A stretch of 23,180 nt of DNA from CAXBDP01 sp041689935 (lineage in GTDB: Bacteria; Bacteroidota; Bacteroidia; Cytophagales; Cyclobacteriaceae): the NCBI GenBank assembly GCA_041689935.1, contig JBDNFI010000003.1, positions 1 through 23,180 of the forward strand, written 5' to 3'. The translations under genes were made by a program, and so were the position numbers. Positions 7,310 to 16,579 of the stretch are shown in pieces (within the stretch, counting starts at the first letter, position 1; each line of letters begins with the position of its first letter). Under the pieces are notes generated by a model. The model was not told the DNA's origin and did no database searches. It worked only from the letters and a program-made list of their open reading frames with translations.

Positions 7310-9175
7310 ATGTTTTCAAAATACGATGTGATTGTGGTAGGAGCAGGCCATGCAGGTTGCGAGGCCGCTCATGCAGCAGCCAAAATGGGATCTTCCGTTT
7401 TGTTAGTAACTATGAACATGCAAACCATTGCTCAAATGTCCTGCAATCCAGCAATGGGTGGTGTAGCGAAAGGGCAGATAGTACGAGAAATTGATGCCCT
7501 TGGAGGGATGTCGGCTATCATTACAGATAAATCAGCTATACAATTTCGAATGCTCAATAGATCCAAAGGGCCTGCAATGTGGAGTCCGAGAGCACAGAGC
7601 GACAGAATGAAGTTTGCGGAAGAATGGAGATTGACGCTAGAACAAACGCCGAATATTGATTTCTGGCAAGAAATGGTGACCGCCATTATCGTGAGAGACC
7701 ATAAGGTGTGTGGTGTAATCACCAGCCTGGGCATAGAAATAGAGGCAGAATCAGTGATTTTGACCAATGGAACATTCCTAAACGGCCTCATCCATATTGG
7801 TGAAAAGAAAATGGGAGGAGGCAGATCAGGAGAGAAAGCTGCCAAAGGAATCACTGAACAATTGGTGGAACTAGGCTTCGAAGCTGGGAGAATGAAGACA
7901 GGCACACCGCCTAGAGTGGACGGTCGCAGCCTAAACTATGACTTGATGGAAGAGCAAATAGGAGATGAAAACCCTAGTAGATTTTCTTATTCCAATCTAT
8001 CGGAGCCACTAGCCAAACAAAGAAGCTGCTACATCACATACACAAACCCAGAAGTACACGAAACCCTTAAAACTGGCTTCGATAAATCGCCCATGTTTAA
8101 TGGCCGCATTCAAGGATTAGGCCCAAGATATTGCCCGTCCATTGAGGACAAAATCAACCGATTTGCAGAGCGTGATAGACACCAAATATTCGTGGAACCC
8201 GAAGGATGGAATACAGTGGAAGTCTATGTGAATGGGTTTTCATCCTCATTGCCAGAGGATATTCAGCTGAAAGCGTTGCGCAAAATAGTAGGCTTTGAGA
8301 ACGCGAAAATGTTCCGACCAGGATATGCAATCGAATATGATTACTTTCCACCTACACAATTGAAGCTGAGTTTGGAAACCAAGTTGGTAGAAAATCTCTA
8401 TTTTGCCGGACAGATAAATGGAACGACTGGATATGAGGAAGCGGCTTGCCAGGGATTAATGGCCGGAATCAACGCCCATAGAAAGGTGAAATCACTAGAA
8501 CCTATTGTCCTCAAAAGATCGGATGCCTACATCGGCGTACTGATAGATGACTTGGTGAACAAAGGCACCGAGGAGCCATATCGTATGTTTACCTCCCGCG
8601 CAGAATTTAGAATTCTTCTTAGACAGGATAATGCAGATATCAGACTTACTGAGATTGGCCATGATATTGGCCTAGCTAGCGACGAAAGGCTGAGTAGCCT
8701 TATGGAGAAGAAAAAAGACATAGAGTTATTAAAAAATGACCTTCTGAGGCTAAAAGTTACTCCAGAAGAGGTTAACGCACATCTGGAAGCCTTAGAAACT
8801 GCACCTATAAAAGAGAAATCAACTCTTTATAACTTACTAAAAAGACCTGAAATATCAATAAATAACTTATTAGATATATGTGCTTTTATAAATTTAGGCA
8901 TAAACACCTATAAGGATGAGGTGATAGAGCAAGTGGAGATAAGTGCGAAATACGAAAGCTATTTAGAAAAAGAAAGGATAATGGCCCAGAAAATGAGCTC
9001 TTTGGAGGATTTAAAAATTCCTCCGTATTTCGATTATGCTAAACTTGTAGCCTTGTCGTCGGAATCAAAAGAAAAGTTTAATTTAATAAAACCAGAAACG
9101 ATTGGTCAGGCTACAAGGATAAGCGGAGTGAAGCCAGCAGATATTTCAATCTTGATGGTGTATTTAGGTAGATAG
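7310..9175 (+). CDS. mnmG: tRNA uridine-5-carboxymethylaminomethyl modification enzyme MnmG (GidA)
   Basis: 621-aa FAD-dependent enzyme that, with MnmE, installs the cmnm5 group on the wobble uridine of certain tRNAs. The N-terminal FAD-binding fold is 'VVGAGHAGCEAA' (G11-x-G13-x2-G16), followed by the family block 'NPAMGGVAKGQIVREIDALGG' from N46, and 'TGTPPRVDGRSL' further on. The second nucleotide-binding region 'LYFAGQINGTTGYEEAACQG' lies about residues 364-383, and the helical C-terminus is complete. Length is typical. The leader holds two parS-like sites. mnmG/gidA is classically close to the replication origin in many bacteria, matching the candidate origin 2.6 kb downstream. The methyltransferase gene starts 3 bp after the stop. 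Confidence 0.97.
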   Translation: MFSKYDVIVVGAGHAGCEAAHAAAKMGSSVLLVTMNMQTIAQMSCNPAMGGVAKGQIVREIDALGGMSAIITDKSAIQFRMLNRSKGPAMWSPRAQSDRMKFAEEWRLTLEQTPNIDFWQEMVTAIIVRDHKVCGVITSLGIEIEAESVILTNGTFLNGLIHIGEKKMGGGRSGEKAAKGITEQLVELGFEAGRMKTGTPPRVDGRSLNYDLMEEQIGDENPSRFSYSNLSEPLAKQRSCYITYTNPEVHETLKTGFDKSPMFNGRIQGLGPRYCPSIEDKINRFAERDRHQIFVEPEGWNTVEVYVNGFSSSLPEDIQLKALRKIVGFENAKMFRPGYAIEYDYFPPTQLKLSLETKLVENLYFAGQINGTTGYEEAACQGLMAGINAHRKVKSLEPIVLKRSDAYIGVLIDDLVNKGTEEPYRMFTSRAEFRILLRQDNADIRLTEIGHDIGLASDERLSSLMEKKKDIELLKNDLLRLKVTPEEVNAHLEALETAPIKEKSTLYNLLKRPEISINNLLDICAFINLGINTYKDEVIEQVEISAKYESYLEKERIMAQKMSSLEDLKIPPYFDYAKLVALSSESKEKFNLIKPETIGQATRISGVKPADISILMVYLGR

Positions 9176-9178
9176 GCT

Positions 9179-10063
9179 ATGTTAGAAAAAGTAGAGAGTT
9201 GCCCAGTTTGTGAATCGACACTCAGTGATAACTTTAGTATTTGCAAGGACCATACAGTATCGCAAGAAAGCTTTGCTATATCGAGATGTAGAAGTTGTGG
9301 TTTTCTATATACAAATCCTCGTCCCTCAGAAAATAGACTTGGCGAATACTACGAATCTGAAGACTATATCTCGCATAATAAAAAGAGCAGAAGTCTTATC
9401 AATCGTATCTACAAGATTGCCCGAAAATTTACGGTACGATCTAAGGTGGCGATGATTAATAAATTCACACAAAATAAGAATGCCCTTCTTGATATTGGCT
9501 GCGGAACGGGGGAGTTTATACATGAAGCTAACAAAAGCCATTGGTCAATAACCGGAGTGGAACCAGGTGAACTTGCCCGACAGAGTACTGAAGAACTAAC
9601 AGGCATTAAAGTTCATAAGGACGTTCAAGAAATGGATAAAACTAAATTTGATGCCATTACAATGTTTCACGTGTTGGAACATGTATCTGATCTGAATGCT
9701 ACGATGAACAAAGTTCGTAAGCTATTAGATAAAGAAGGGAGCTTATTTATCGCATTGCCCAATAGTGAATCATGGGATGCAAAGCAATATATGGCCAATT
9801 GGGCAGCCTATGACGTACCCCGGCACTTATATCACTTCAATCAAGCAACAGCAGCGATGCTATTCAAAAAGCACAAACTTGAGATCGTAGATACCATTCC
9901 AATGAAGTTGGATGCGTTTTATGTAAGTATGTTAAGTGAAAAATACGCAAAAGGTACTATAAACTATTGGCAGGCTTTTTGGAACGGCTTAAAATCTAAT
10001 AATTGGGCAAAAAATAATCAAAATAACTATTCTAGCCTTATTTATGTACTGAAAAAGAAGTGA
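9179..10063 (+). CDS. Class I SAM-dependent methyltransferase with N-terminal zinc ribbon
   Basis: 294-aa protein. Residues 8-40 form a zinc-ribbon-like knuckle (C8-x2-C11 and C37-x2-C40, with C22 between). The methyltransferase core follows: motif I 'LLDIGCGTGEF' at 103-113 and 'FHVLEHV' at 163-169, the Methyltransf_12/13-like pattern. The C-terminal 'DVPRHLYHFN' block is also typical of this group. Members modify sugars, lipids or small molecules; the substrate cannot be deduced. It starts 3 bp after mnmG, so co-transcription is nearly certain. The lipoprotein gene follows after 10 bp. Confidence 0.9.
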   Translation: MLEKVESCPVCESTLSDNFSICKDHTVSQESFAISRCRSCGFLYTNPRPSENRLGEYYESEDYISHNKKSRSLINRIYKIARKFTVRSKVAMINKFTQNKNALLDIGCGTGEFIHEANKSHWSITGVEPGELARQSTEELTGIKVHKDVQEMDKTKFDAITMFHVLEHVSDLNATMNKVRKLLDKEGSLFIALPNSESWDAKQYMANWAAYDVPRHLYHFNQATAAMLFKKHKLEIVDTIPMKLDAFYVSMLSEKYAKGTINYWQAFWNGLKSNNWAKNNQNNYSSLIYVLKKK

Positions 10064-10073
10064 AAAAAAATAC

Positions 10074-11750
10074 ATGGCTAATCATACATTCAGATTAAGT
10101 AAGCATTCTAACCTCCCGCTTTTATTGTTGATACTACTTGTAACTGCTGGATGCGCTAATCAAACTACGCCTACTGGTGGGCCAGAAGATAGAGATCCAC
10201 CCATTTTACTTTCTTCTGATCCATCAGAGGGTGAAGTGAATTTTTCAGGCAAAATAATAACCTTAAAATTTAATGAATACATAAAAGAAGAAAAGTTAAA
10301 GGAAAAATTAATCATTTCTCCATCTATAGATAACCCATACAATACTAAAATAAACCGTCAACAATTTGAGCTTGAATTTGAGAAGGATTTAGACTCAGCC
10401 ACCACATTTACTTTCAACTTTAGAAATGGTATACAGGACATTTCTGAAGATAATCCAGCGAAAGATTTGATATTGACCTTCTCCACAGGTCCATTTATTG
10501 ACTCATTAAATATTCGAGGGTCGGCATTTAATTTACTTACAGGAAGCGTAAAGAATGATTGGATAGCAGGATTATACTTGCCGTCAGATACATTAAATCC
10601 ATATAACTCTAAGCCCATATATTTTGCAAAGACTGATTCATCAGGAAATTTTTCTTTACAAAATCTGACACCTGGCCAATACAAACTCTACGTGTGGGAA
10701 GATAAAAACTCCAATTTGCAAATAAATTCATTCGACGAAATACATGGCTACCATCCTGAAAAGATTGATTTAGATCAGGATGTTAAAGGATTACGTATTC
10801 CTTTAGTTCTAAATTTTAATGACTCTATAAAACTAGTATCAGGAAGATCAATAGGAAAATCCTTTCTACTACGATTAAACAAACCATTTAGAGAATATTC
10901 CTTAACACCAGAAGATACTTCTCTCGCCGTCTATTCGATAGATCAACAGGAGGATTATTCCATTAAAATCTTCAATACGTTTCCTGAATTGGGAACTGAT
11001 AGCATCAAAGTAAATCTTACAACATCGGATAGTCTGGGCTTAGTAATAGATCAGGACTTTTACCTAAAGTTTACTGAGTCGGAATCAGAATTGGAGAAAC
11101 TTAGCTACAGAATGATTCCTACATTACCAGCTAAAGTCTCAAAGAATGATCTATTCGACATTTCTTTCACCAAACCAGTGTTGGAACTCAAAGCAGATTC
11201 GATCTCGACTATGGTAAATTCTGTCTTCACATATTACAAAGCCGAAGACATTATTCAGTTTAATCAGACTAAAACAAAAGCCATCCTGAAACTGAATCTA
11301 GCAGAGTTGAAGGAAACTGAAAAGTTACAATTGATTATACCTGAGGGTTCCTTCATATCGGTAGAAAACGATACGCTGGAAAGGATACTTGCGACTTACG
11401 AAATCAAAACAGCCAGAGACTACGGTACTATCAAAGGAAACGTGCTGAATGCTGATGGAAAAGAGTATTGGGTGCAATTGCTAAATGCGCAGAATAAAGT
11501 GATAAGAGAACTTAAAAACATTTCCAAATATTCATTCGAATTAGCGCAACCTGGAGACTATAAAATAAGAGTATTGTTGGATGCCAATAAGGACGGGATA
11601 TGGAGCAAAGGAAATGGACTATCGTTGACTCCCCCGGAACCGGCATTTCTTTACAAGAAGGCCAATCCGGAAGAAAAGGAAAATCCATTCATCATCACGC
11701 TTAGGGCTAATTGGGAAGTAACGGATATTAACGTCACCATAGAAGATTGA
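10074..11750 (+). CDS. Ig-like domain lipoprotein (Bacteroidota 'GGPxD' type)
   Basis: 558-aa exported lipoprotein. The N-terminus is basic, then hydrophobic 'LPLLLLILLVTAGC', with a lipobox-like cysteine at C27 (Thr at -3 is slightly unusual). The mature start 'TPTGGPEDRDPPILLSSDPSEG' is a hallmark of Bacteroidota lipoproteins with an SbsA-like Ig (Big_5) domain: 'ITLKFNEYIKEE' and 'ISFTKPVLE' mark two such domains. A Cna-B-like stretch follows ('GNFSLQNLTPGQYKLYVWEDKNSNLQIN', split in two here for reading), and a similar block recurs near the C-terminus ('PGDYKIRVLLDANKDGIWSKG'). Likely surface or periplasmic; no enzymatic motif is seen. It ends where the candidate origin begins. Confidence 0.88.
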   Translation: MANHTFRLSKHSNLPLLLLILLVTAGCANQTTPTGGPEDRDPPILLSSDPSEGEVNFSGKIITLKFNEYIKEEKLKEKLIISPSIDNPYNTKINRQQFELEFEKDLDSATTFTFNFRNGIQDISEDNPAKDLILTFSTGPFIDSLNIRGSAFNLLTGSVKNDWIAGLYLPSDTLNPYNSKPIYFAKTDSSGNFSLQNLTPGQYKLYVWEDKNSNLQINSFDEIHGYHPEKIDLDQDVKGLRIPLVLNFNDSIKLVSGRSIGKSFLLRLNKPFREYSLTPEDTSLAVYSIDQQEDYSIKIFNTFPELGTDSIKVNLTTSDSLGLVIDQDFYLKFTESESELEKLSYRMIPTLPAKVSKNDLFDISFTKPVLELKADSISTMVNSVFTYYKAEDIIQFNQTKTKAILKLNLAELKETEKLQLIIPEGSFISVENDTLERILATYEIKTARDYGTIKGNVLNADGKEYWVQLLNAQNKVIRELKNISKYSFELAQPGDYKIRVLLDANKDGIWSKGNGLSLTPPEPAFLYKKANPEEKENPFIITLRANWEVTDINVTIED

Positions 11751-12128
11751 TGCAGTGGATAACCTGTGGGTAAGTACACGTAAGTTGTGAAGAGATGTGG
11801 ATATAAATTCACGAAAAAAGGAATTATGGCCGATATGTTACTTATCATCAAAATGCGACCGTTCAAAGAGCATTTACCCACATTGGAAGTATATCAACAT
11901 CTATTCAACATTTATCAACAGATTATAACATCTCTTTTTATTACCTTCGAATTCAAGCGTTAAGAAGTGGATAAAATGTGAATAATTAAAAGTTATAGAC
12001 ATTTTATAGAAAGAAGCGTTAATAAGATACAATTTCAAAACTTATCAACAAATCCACATGACTAGTAATAGTTATCTTATACTTTTTAAAAAATGGAAAT
12101 TGATTGTTGCCTTGTGGATAAACATAAA
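11751..12128. other. Candidate chromosomal replication origin (oriC): DnaA-box cluster
   Basis: A 378-bp A+T-rich non-coding gap densely filled with DnaA-box-like 9-mers. Reverse-orientation boxes (TGTGGATAA type): 11754-11762 (AGTGGATAA), 11765-11773 (TGTGGGTAA), 11796-11804 (TGTGGATAT), 11966-11974 (AGTGGATAA), 11977-11985 (TGTGAATAA), 12113-12121 (TGTGGATAA, perfect). Forward boxes: 11874-11882 (TTACCCACA), 11912-11920 and 12042-12050 (both TTATCAACA), and a weaker ATATCAACA at 11891-11899. Between 11981 and 12041 the DNA is extremely A+T-rich, a possible unwinding element. A 13-bp direct repeat is at 11955-11967 and 12014-12026. Proximity to mnmG and two parS-like sites supports an origin. 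dnaA is absent from the window, which many Bacteroidota origins tolerate. Confidence 0.72.
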
Positions 12129-13940
12129 ATGAAAAATATACTCCTCATACTGTTAGCCTTTGTCTCCATTCAGGTGTTCGCTCAAGACAACCAGAGTATC
12201 ACGTTGGCTTATGAATATTACAACCAAGGTGAACGAGAAAAGGCATTAGAGATTTTTGATAAACTTGCGGCTAATCCAGCTAATGTTCCTTTTATTCACG
12301 AACGCTATCTTGAATTGATTCTTGGTAATTTAGAGTACGAAAAGGCCGAGAAATATCTTATTAAACTAAAGAATAGCCATCAAGATAATTATCAATATTG
12401 GATAGACCTTGGTTCGCTTTTTTATCAGCAGGACCAAGAAGATAAAATGGAGGCCACGTTTACAGAGTTAATCTTGGTGGTAAAACAAGACCAGAACAGA
12501 ACTCGCTTTGTAGCTACCACCCTCTACAATGCTAATTTCAGTAAATTTGCTATTCAAACCTACCTATCATCGCGGGAGGTGTTGAAATCAGGCGGTGCCT
12601 ATGCAATGGATTTGGCAACGCTCTACCGGCTCACCAATCAAAAGGAATTGATGATAGAAGAGTACTTCAACTTCTTAAAGGGAAATCCTGTGAATCTCAA
12701 TTTTGTAAAAGATCAATTGCAGAATAGCTTGACCGAGGAAGAAGATTTACCAAAATTCAGATCTTGGTTAATTGGTAAAATTCAAGAAGACCCGAACGAT
12801 CCAAATTTTCCAGAAATGCTAATTTGGGTGAATGTTCAGATGAAGGATTTCACGCAAGCTTTTATCCAAGCACGGGCATTTGATCGCCGATTTCAAAATG
12901 AAGATTCCAAAGTATTTGATACGGGCGTAATTGCTTATCAAAATGAAGAATATGAGCAAGCAGAGAAGTTTTTTCAATTTTATGTAGATGAGTTTACCTA
13001 CAAGCAAAATTATTTGATGGCACGATTGTATTTGATTCAATCAAAAGAGCAATCCATAAAAAATAAATTTCCTGTAGTGACCAATCTACTCAAAAGCTTG
13101 ATGGTAGATTACAATCAGCTAATCAAAGAAATTGGCTATAATAATATCAGTTTCGAAGCGATGATTAATAAGTCCAGGCTCCATGCATATTATTTGAATG
13201 AGCTAGACAGCGCTATTTATTTTCTAGAGCAAGTGATCCGATTCGAATCAGCTTCCAAGAATATTACCGCCAAAGCAAAGATCGAATTGGGCGATATATT
13301 AGTAATAGCGGGGCAGCCTTGGGAGTCGTCCTTACTCTATTCCCAAGTAGAAAAATCCAATAAAGGAGAGAATATTGGTTTCGAATCAAAATTGAAGAAT
13401 GCGAAGCTGTCATTCTACCGAGGCGATTTCGAATTATCTAAAAGCCATTTGGATATACTAAAAGAAGCGACCACCCGCGAAATTGCCAACGATGCGTTAG
13501 ATTTGAGTCTCCTTATTAGTGATAATATGGACTATGATTCTACCTATGCGGCCCTAAATGTGTATTCCAAAGCAGATTTGGCCTATTTCTCCAACCAAAA
13601 GGATAGATCATTACACTTATTAGATAGCCTATTAGAAGCTTATCCGAACCATCCGATCGAAGACGAAAGCTATTTCTTAAAAAGTAAAATACTTCTTGAA
13701 AGAGGGGATTTTGAGGGAGCCATTTTAACTCTCAATTCTATTCTTGAATTATACCCTGATGATATTTTAGCCGATGACGCACTATTTCAATTGGGTAAAA
13801 TATATCAGGAGCAATTGGAAGATTTAACCAAAGCCATGGAGATTTACCAACGTTTTCTGCGTGATTATCCCTCAAGCCTATACGTGGAAGATGTCCGCCG
13901 CAGGTTTAGATCTTTGCGTGGCGATACGAATACCACTTAG
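12129..13940 (+). CDS. Secreted tetratricopeptide-repeat protein
   Basis: About 603-aa protein, exported. I take the ATG at 12129 because it opens directly with a classic signal peptide, 'MKNILLILLAFVSIQVFAQ'. The in-frame ATG at 12093 would prefix 12 charged/Cys residues and would translate a perfect DnaA box. The mature part is built of TPR-like helical hairpins: 'SITLAYEYYNQGEREKALEIF' near the N-terminus, 'EDESYFLKSKILLERGDFEGAI' and 'DALFQLGKIYQEQLEDLTKAMEIYQ' at the C-terminal end. Probably a periplasmic or outer-membrane-associated scaffold; no specific partner is evident. It stands alone between the candidate origin and fadD. Confidence 0.88.
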   Translation: MKNILLILLAFVSIQVFAQDNQSITLAYEYYNQGEREKALEIFDKLAANPANVPFIHERYLELILGNLEYEKAEKYLIKLKNSHQDNYQYWIDLGSLFYQQDQEDKMEATFTELILVVKQDQNRTRFVATTLYNANFSKFAIQTYLSSREVLKSGGAYAMDLATLYRLTNQKELMIEEYFNFLKGNPVNLNFVKDQLQNSLTEEEDLPKFRSWLIGKIQEDPNDPNFPEMLIWVNVQMKDFTQAFIQARAFDRRFQNEDSKVFDTGVIAYQNEEYEQAEKFFQFYVDEFTYKQNYLMARLYLIQSKEQSIKNKFPVVTNLLKSLMVDYNQLIKEIGYNNISFEAMINKSRLHAYYLNELDSAIYFLEQVIRFESASKNITAKAKIELGDILVIAGQPWESSLLYSQVEKSNKGENIGFESKLKNAKLSFYRGDFELSKSHLDILKEATTREIANDALDLSLLISDNMDYDSTYAALNVYSKADLAYFSNQKDRSLHLLDSLLEAYPNHPIEDESYFLKSKILLERGDFEGAILTLNSILELYPDDILADDALFQLGKIYQEQLEDLTKAMEIYQRFLRDYPSSLYVEDVRRRFRSLRGDTNTT

Positions 13941-14027
13941 TAAGGCAAAAATTTCAAGATTAAATTTGGTGAACAATTAATAATTATTAAGTCTAATTTT
14001 ATAAATTTAGAACTTAATGTATTTATT

Positions 14028-15797
14028 ATGAATCCAACCAGACTATTCGACCTACTCACACAGCAAAAAGAGAAATTTAATTTAGATAAAGCTATCTCTG
14101 CCAAACAAGATGGAAAATGGGTACATTATTCTACGGATGATGTAATCAGGATAGTTAATGAAATGAGCCTTGGTTTACAAGCCATTGGCATTGGCAAGGA
14201 AGATAAAGTCGCCATAATTTCTGACAATCGGCCCGAATGGAATTTTATAGATTTAGCTGTTCAGCAAATTGGGGCCATCAGTGTTCCTATGTATCCAACC
14301 ATCACGGTGGATGATTTCCATTATATATTTAACCATTCCGAAACAAAGCTTGTGTTTGTGGGCAATGAGGCCCTCTACCAAAAAGCGGATGAAGGTGCCA
14401 AAGGACTCAATATCCAAGATATTTATACCTTCGATAGTGTAACAGGTGCAAAAAATTGGCGGGAGGTTTTAGATCTCGGCAAAGGGAAAGACACGACCGA
14501 ACTAGAAGCTACTAAGGCAGGAATCAACCCAGAAGAGCTGATGACCATAATCTATACCTCTGGTACTACAGGCCGACCAAAGGGCGTAATGCTTAGCCAC
14601 AGAAATATCCTTAGCAATACTATTTCCGTTGCGGAGAGAGCTTCTATGGAGCCGCGAGTCGTACCTGGTCAATCAAAAGCCATAAGCTTTCTACCGCTTT
14701 GCCATATTTATGAGCGTACAGGATTTTATTACTTCACCCATTTAGGAATCAGCATTTATTATGCGGAGAGCTTAGAAACGATCGCCGCGAATATTCAAGA
14801 AATAAAACCTCATTTATTTAATACAGTTCCACGCTTATTAGAGAAGATTTACGATAAAATCGTCAATAAAGGCTACGAGCTTACGGGGATTAAGAAAACA
14901 TTATTCTTTTGGGCGTTGAACCTCGGGTTGAAATATGAGCCCAACCAAAACCAAGGTTGGTGGTACAATAAGCAGTTAGGATTAGCTCGAAAAATCATCT
15001 TTAGCAAATGGAGGTCGGCATTGGGTGGTGAAATAGTGGCTATCAATTCAGGGGCATCTGCCTTGCAACCTCGATTGGCCAGAGTTTTTTGGGCAGCCGA
15101 AATCAAAATATGTGAAGGCTATGGATTGACAGAGACTTCTCCGGTAGTGACTGCCTCTATCCCAACCCATGAAGGAATCAGAATTGGTTGCGTGGGTACT
15201 TTGGTAAGGGACGTAGAAGTAAAAATTGCAGATGATGGCGAAATTCTTGTTAAAGGACCCAACGTAATGATGGGCTATTATAAGCAACCAGATCTTACCG
15301 CCGAAGAAATTAAAAATGGCTGGTTCCACACGGGAGATATAGGTACTATGATAGAAGGGAAGTATCTAAAAATCACTGACCGCAAGAAAGAAATGTTCAA
15401 AACCTCTGGTGGCAAATATTTGGCACCTCAAGTAATGGAAAATAAATTTAAAGAGTCCATGTTTATCGATCAGCTGTGTGTAGTTGGGAATAATCGCCGC
15501 TTCCCTTCAGCCTTGATTGTACCAAATTTCGAAGCAGTTAAAGATTGGTGTAAAAATCAAAATATCCCATACAGCACAGACGCTGAAATGATTAAAAATG
15601 AAAAAATAATCGAACGCTTTCAAGAGGCTGTGGACAAATACAATAAGCTATTTGGCGGTTGGGAGCAAATCAAGAAATTCACCTTGCTGGGCACCACTTG
15701 GGGAATAGATACTGGTGAATTGACACCCACTATGAAACTGAAAAGAAGAATTGTAGAAGATAAATACAAGCAAGAAATAGAAACCATCTATGCATAG
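14028..15797 (+). CDS. fadD: Long-chain fatty-acid-CoA ligase (AMP-forming)
   Basis: 589-aa adenylate-forming enzyme that activates fatty acids with ATP and CoA. The P-loop-like motif 'YTSGTTGRPKGVMLSHR' begins at Y176, the adenylate-binding motif 'YGLTETSP' at Y365, the 'GWFHTGDIG' motif lies about residues 431-439, and 'LKITDRKKEMFKTSGGKYLAP' carries the hinge and the gate-type lysine region. The overall form is the FAA1-type long-chain acyl-CoA synthetase rather than the acetate or luciferase type. A weak promoter-like TAATTTTA lies at 13994-14001. It fits with the fad operon downstream; the symbol is by analogy, and true chain length is unknown. Confidence 0.93.
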   Translation: MNPTRLFDLLTQQKEKFNLDKAISAKQDGKWVHYSTDDVIRIVNEMSLGLQAIGIGKEDKVAIISDNRPEWNFIDLAVQQIGAISVPMYPTITVDDFHYIFNHSETKLVFVGNEALYQKADEGAKGLNIQDIYTFDSVTGAKNWREVLDLGKGKDTTELEATKAGINPEELMTIIYTSGTTGRPKGVMLSHRNILSNTISVAERASMEPRVVPGQSKAISFLPLCHIYERTGFYYFTHLGISIYYAESLETIAANIQEIKPHLFNTVPRLLEKIYDKIVNKGYELTGIKKTLFFWALNLGLKYEPNQNQGWWYNKQLGLARKIIFSKWRSALGGEIVAINSGASALQPRLARVFWAAEIKICEGYGLTETSPVVTASIPTHEGIRIGCVGTLVRDVEVKIADDGEILVKGPNVMMGYYKQPDLTAEEIKNGWFHTGDIGTMIEGKYLKITDRKKEMFKTSGGKYLAPQVMENKFKESMFIDQLCVVGNNRRFPSALIVPNFEAVKDWCKNQNIPYSTDAEMIKNEKIIERFQEAVDKYNKLFGGWEQIKKFTLLGTTWGIDTGELTPTMKLKRRIVEDKYKQEIETIYA

Positions 15798-15864
15798 ACA
15801 CTAGTATAACCTCCCTCCTTTTTTTCAGTTAGTATATCAGTGGTTGATATTGAAATTTACAAGT

Positions 15865-16578
15865 ATGAAAAATCATATGTGGAAGTGTTTTCTTAAAGGA
15901 AGCCTTGCTTTTTGCTTTCTTTTATTCTGTAGCATTGAGGCTTTTTCCCAAGAGAAAGATTTCAATAAATTTATCGAAGTTGGAAGTGTCATAAATATTA
16001 CCAACAGGGAATTTAGCAATTTAAACAATCGCCTCGCGTTCCTTAATCAACCGACCTTCAATAGTTTGGGAACGGGGGTAGCTTTATATGCGCTTAGAGG
16101 CGTAGGCAACGGGTGGCTTGTAGAAGGTGGAGTTATTATAGGAGATACAAGACGAAAAAGAACGGATCAAGTAGTAAACTCGCTCGATTATTCAAGACTT
16201 TTAGTTGGAGTTGGTAAGCTTATTAATATAAATAGCAAAAACAGACTGTATCCAATGGTTTCGCCTAGTTTTGGATCAGTTAACTTTAACTCTCGCGAAA
16301 GGGTAAATCAAAATTTTAACCAATTGGCTCTTCCAGGCTCTCAACGACCGATCACTGAAATGGCCACAAGTGTGATTGGCCTCGATCTAAGTATCAATTA
16401 TGATATTATCCGCTATAGCGGCGTTGGAGATCGATACGACAAAACCGGATTTTCCATTGGGTATCATACAGCACTTTTTTATTTCGAAAGAAATGGTATG
16501 GTAAATATGCCTACCATGAACCCAGGTGGGTTCTTTATTTCTATTAAAGACTCAGTATTTCTTTCAAGATTTAATTAA
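15865..16578 (+). CDS. Exported protein of unknown function, probable beta-barrel
   Basis: About 237-aa protein, start chosen at the ATG at 15865; an in-frame TTG at 15844 would add seven residues. The N-terminus is a signal peptide ending near 'CSIEAFSQ'. The mature region has alternating hydrophobic/polar stretches ('WLVEGGVIIGDTRRKR', 'SRLLVGVGKLINI', 'YPMVSPSFGSVNF', 'KTGFSIGYHTALFYFER') compatible with an outer-membrane beta-barrel, but no family is recognised. It lies between fadD (67-bp gap) and a 69-aa protein whose ATG starts one base after its stop. Whether it aids fatty-acid uptake is only a guess from position. Confidence 0.75.
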   Translation: MKNHMWKCFLKGSLAFCFLLFCSIEAFSQEKDFNKFIEVGSVINITNREFSNLNNRLAFLNQPTFNSLGTGVALYALRGVGNGWLVEGGVIIGDTRRKRTDQVVNSLDYSRLLVGVGKLININSKNRLYPMVSPSFGSVNFNSRERVNQNFNQLALPGSQRPITEMATSVIGLDLSINYDIIRYSGVGDRYDKTGFSIGYHTALFYFERNGMVNMPTMNPGGFFISIKDSVFLSRFN

Positions 16579-16579
16579 A

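Noticed and set aside
9663..9681. TGTTTCACGTG followed by GGAACA, resembling a third parS site
   Set aside because: Three extra bases split the half-sites, and the sequence encodes the conserved methyltransferase block 'FHVLEHV', which explains it.
13966..14001. Promoter for fadD (TTG at 13966-13968, TAATTTTA at 13994-14001)
   Set aside because: The -7 box lacks the final G and the spacing of 25 is long; noted but not called as a feature.
15844..15864. TTG start seven codons before the exported protein
   Set aside because: The ATG at 15865 opens a normal signal peptide; the TTG adds nothing recognisable.
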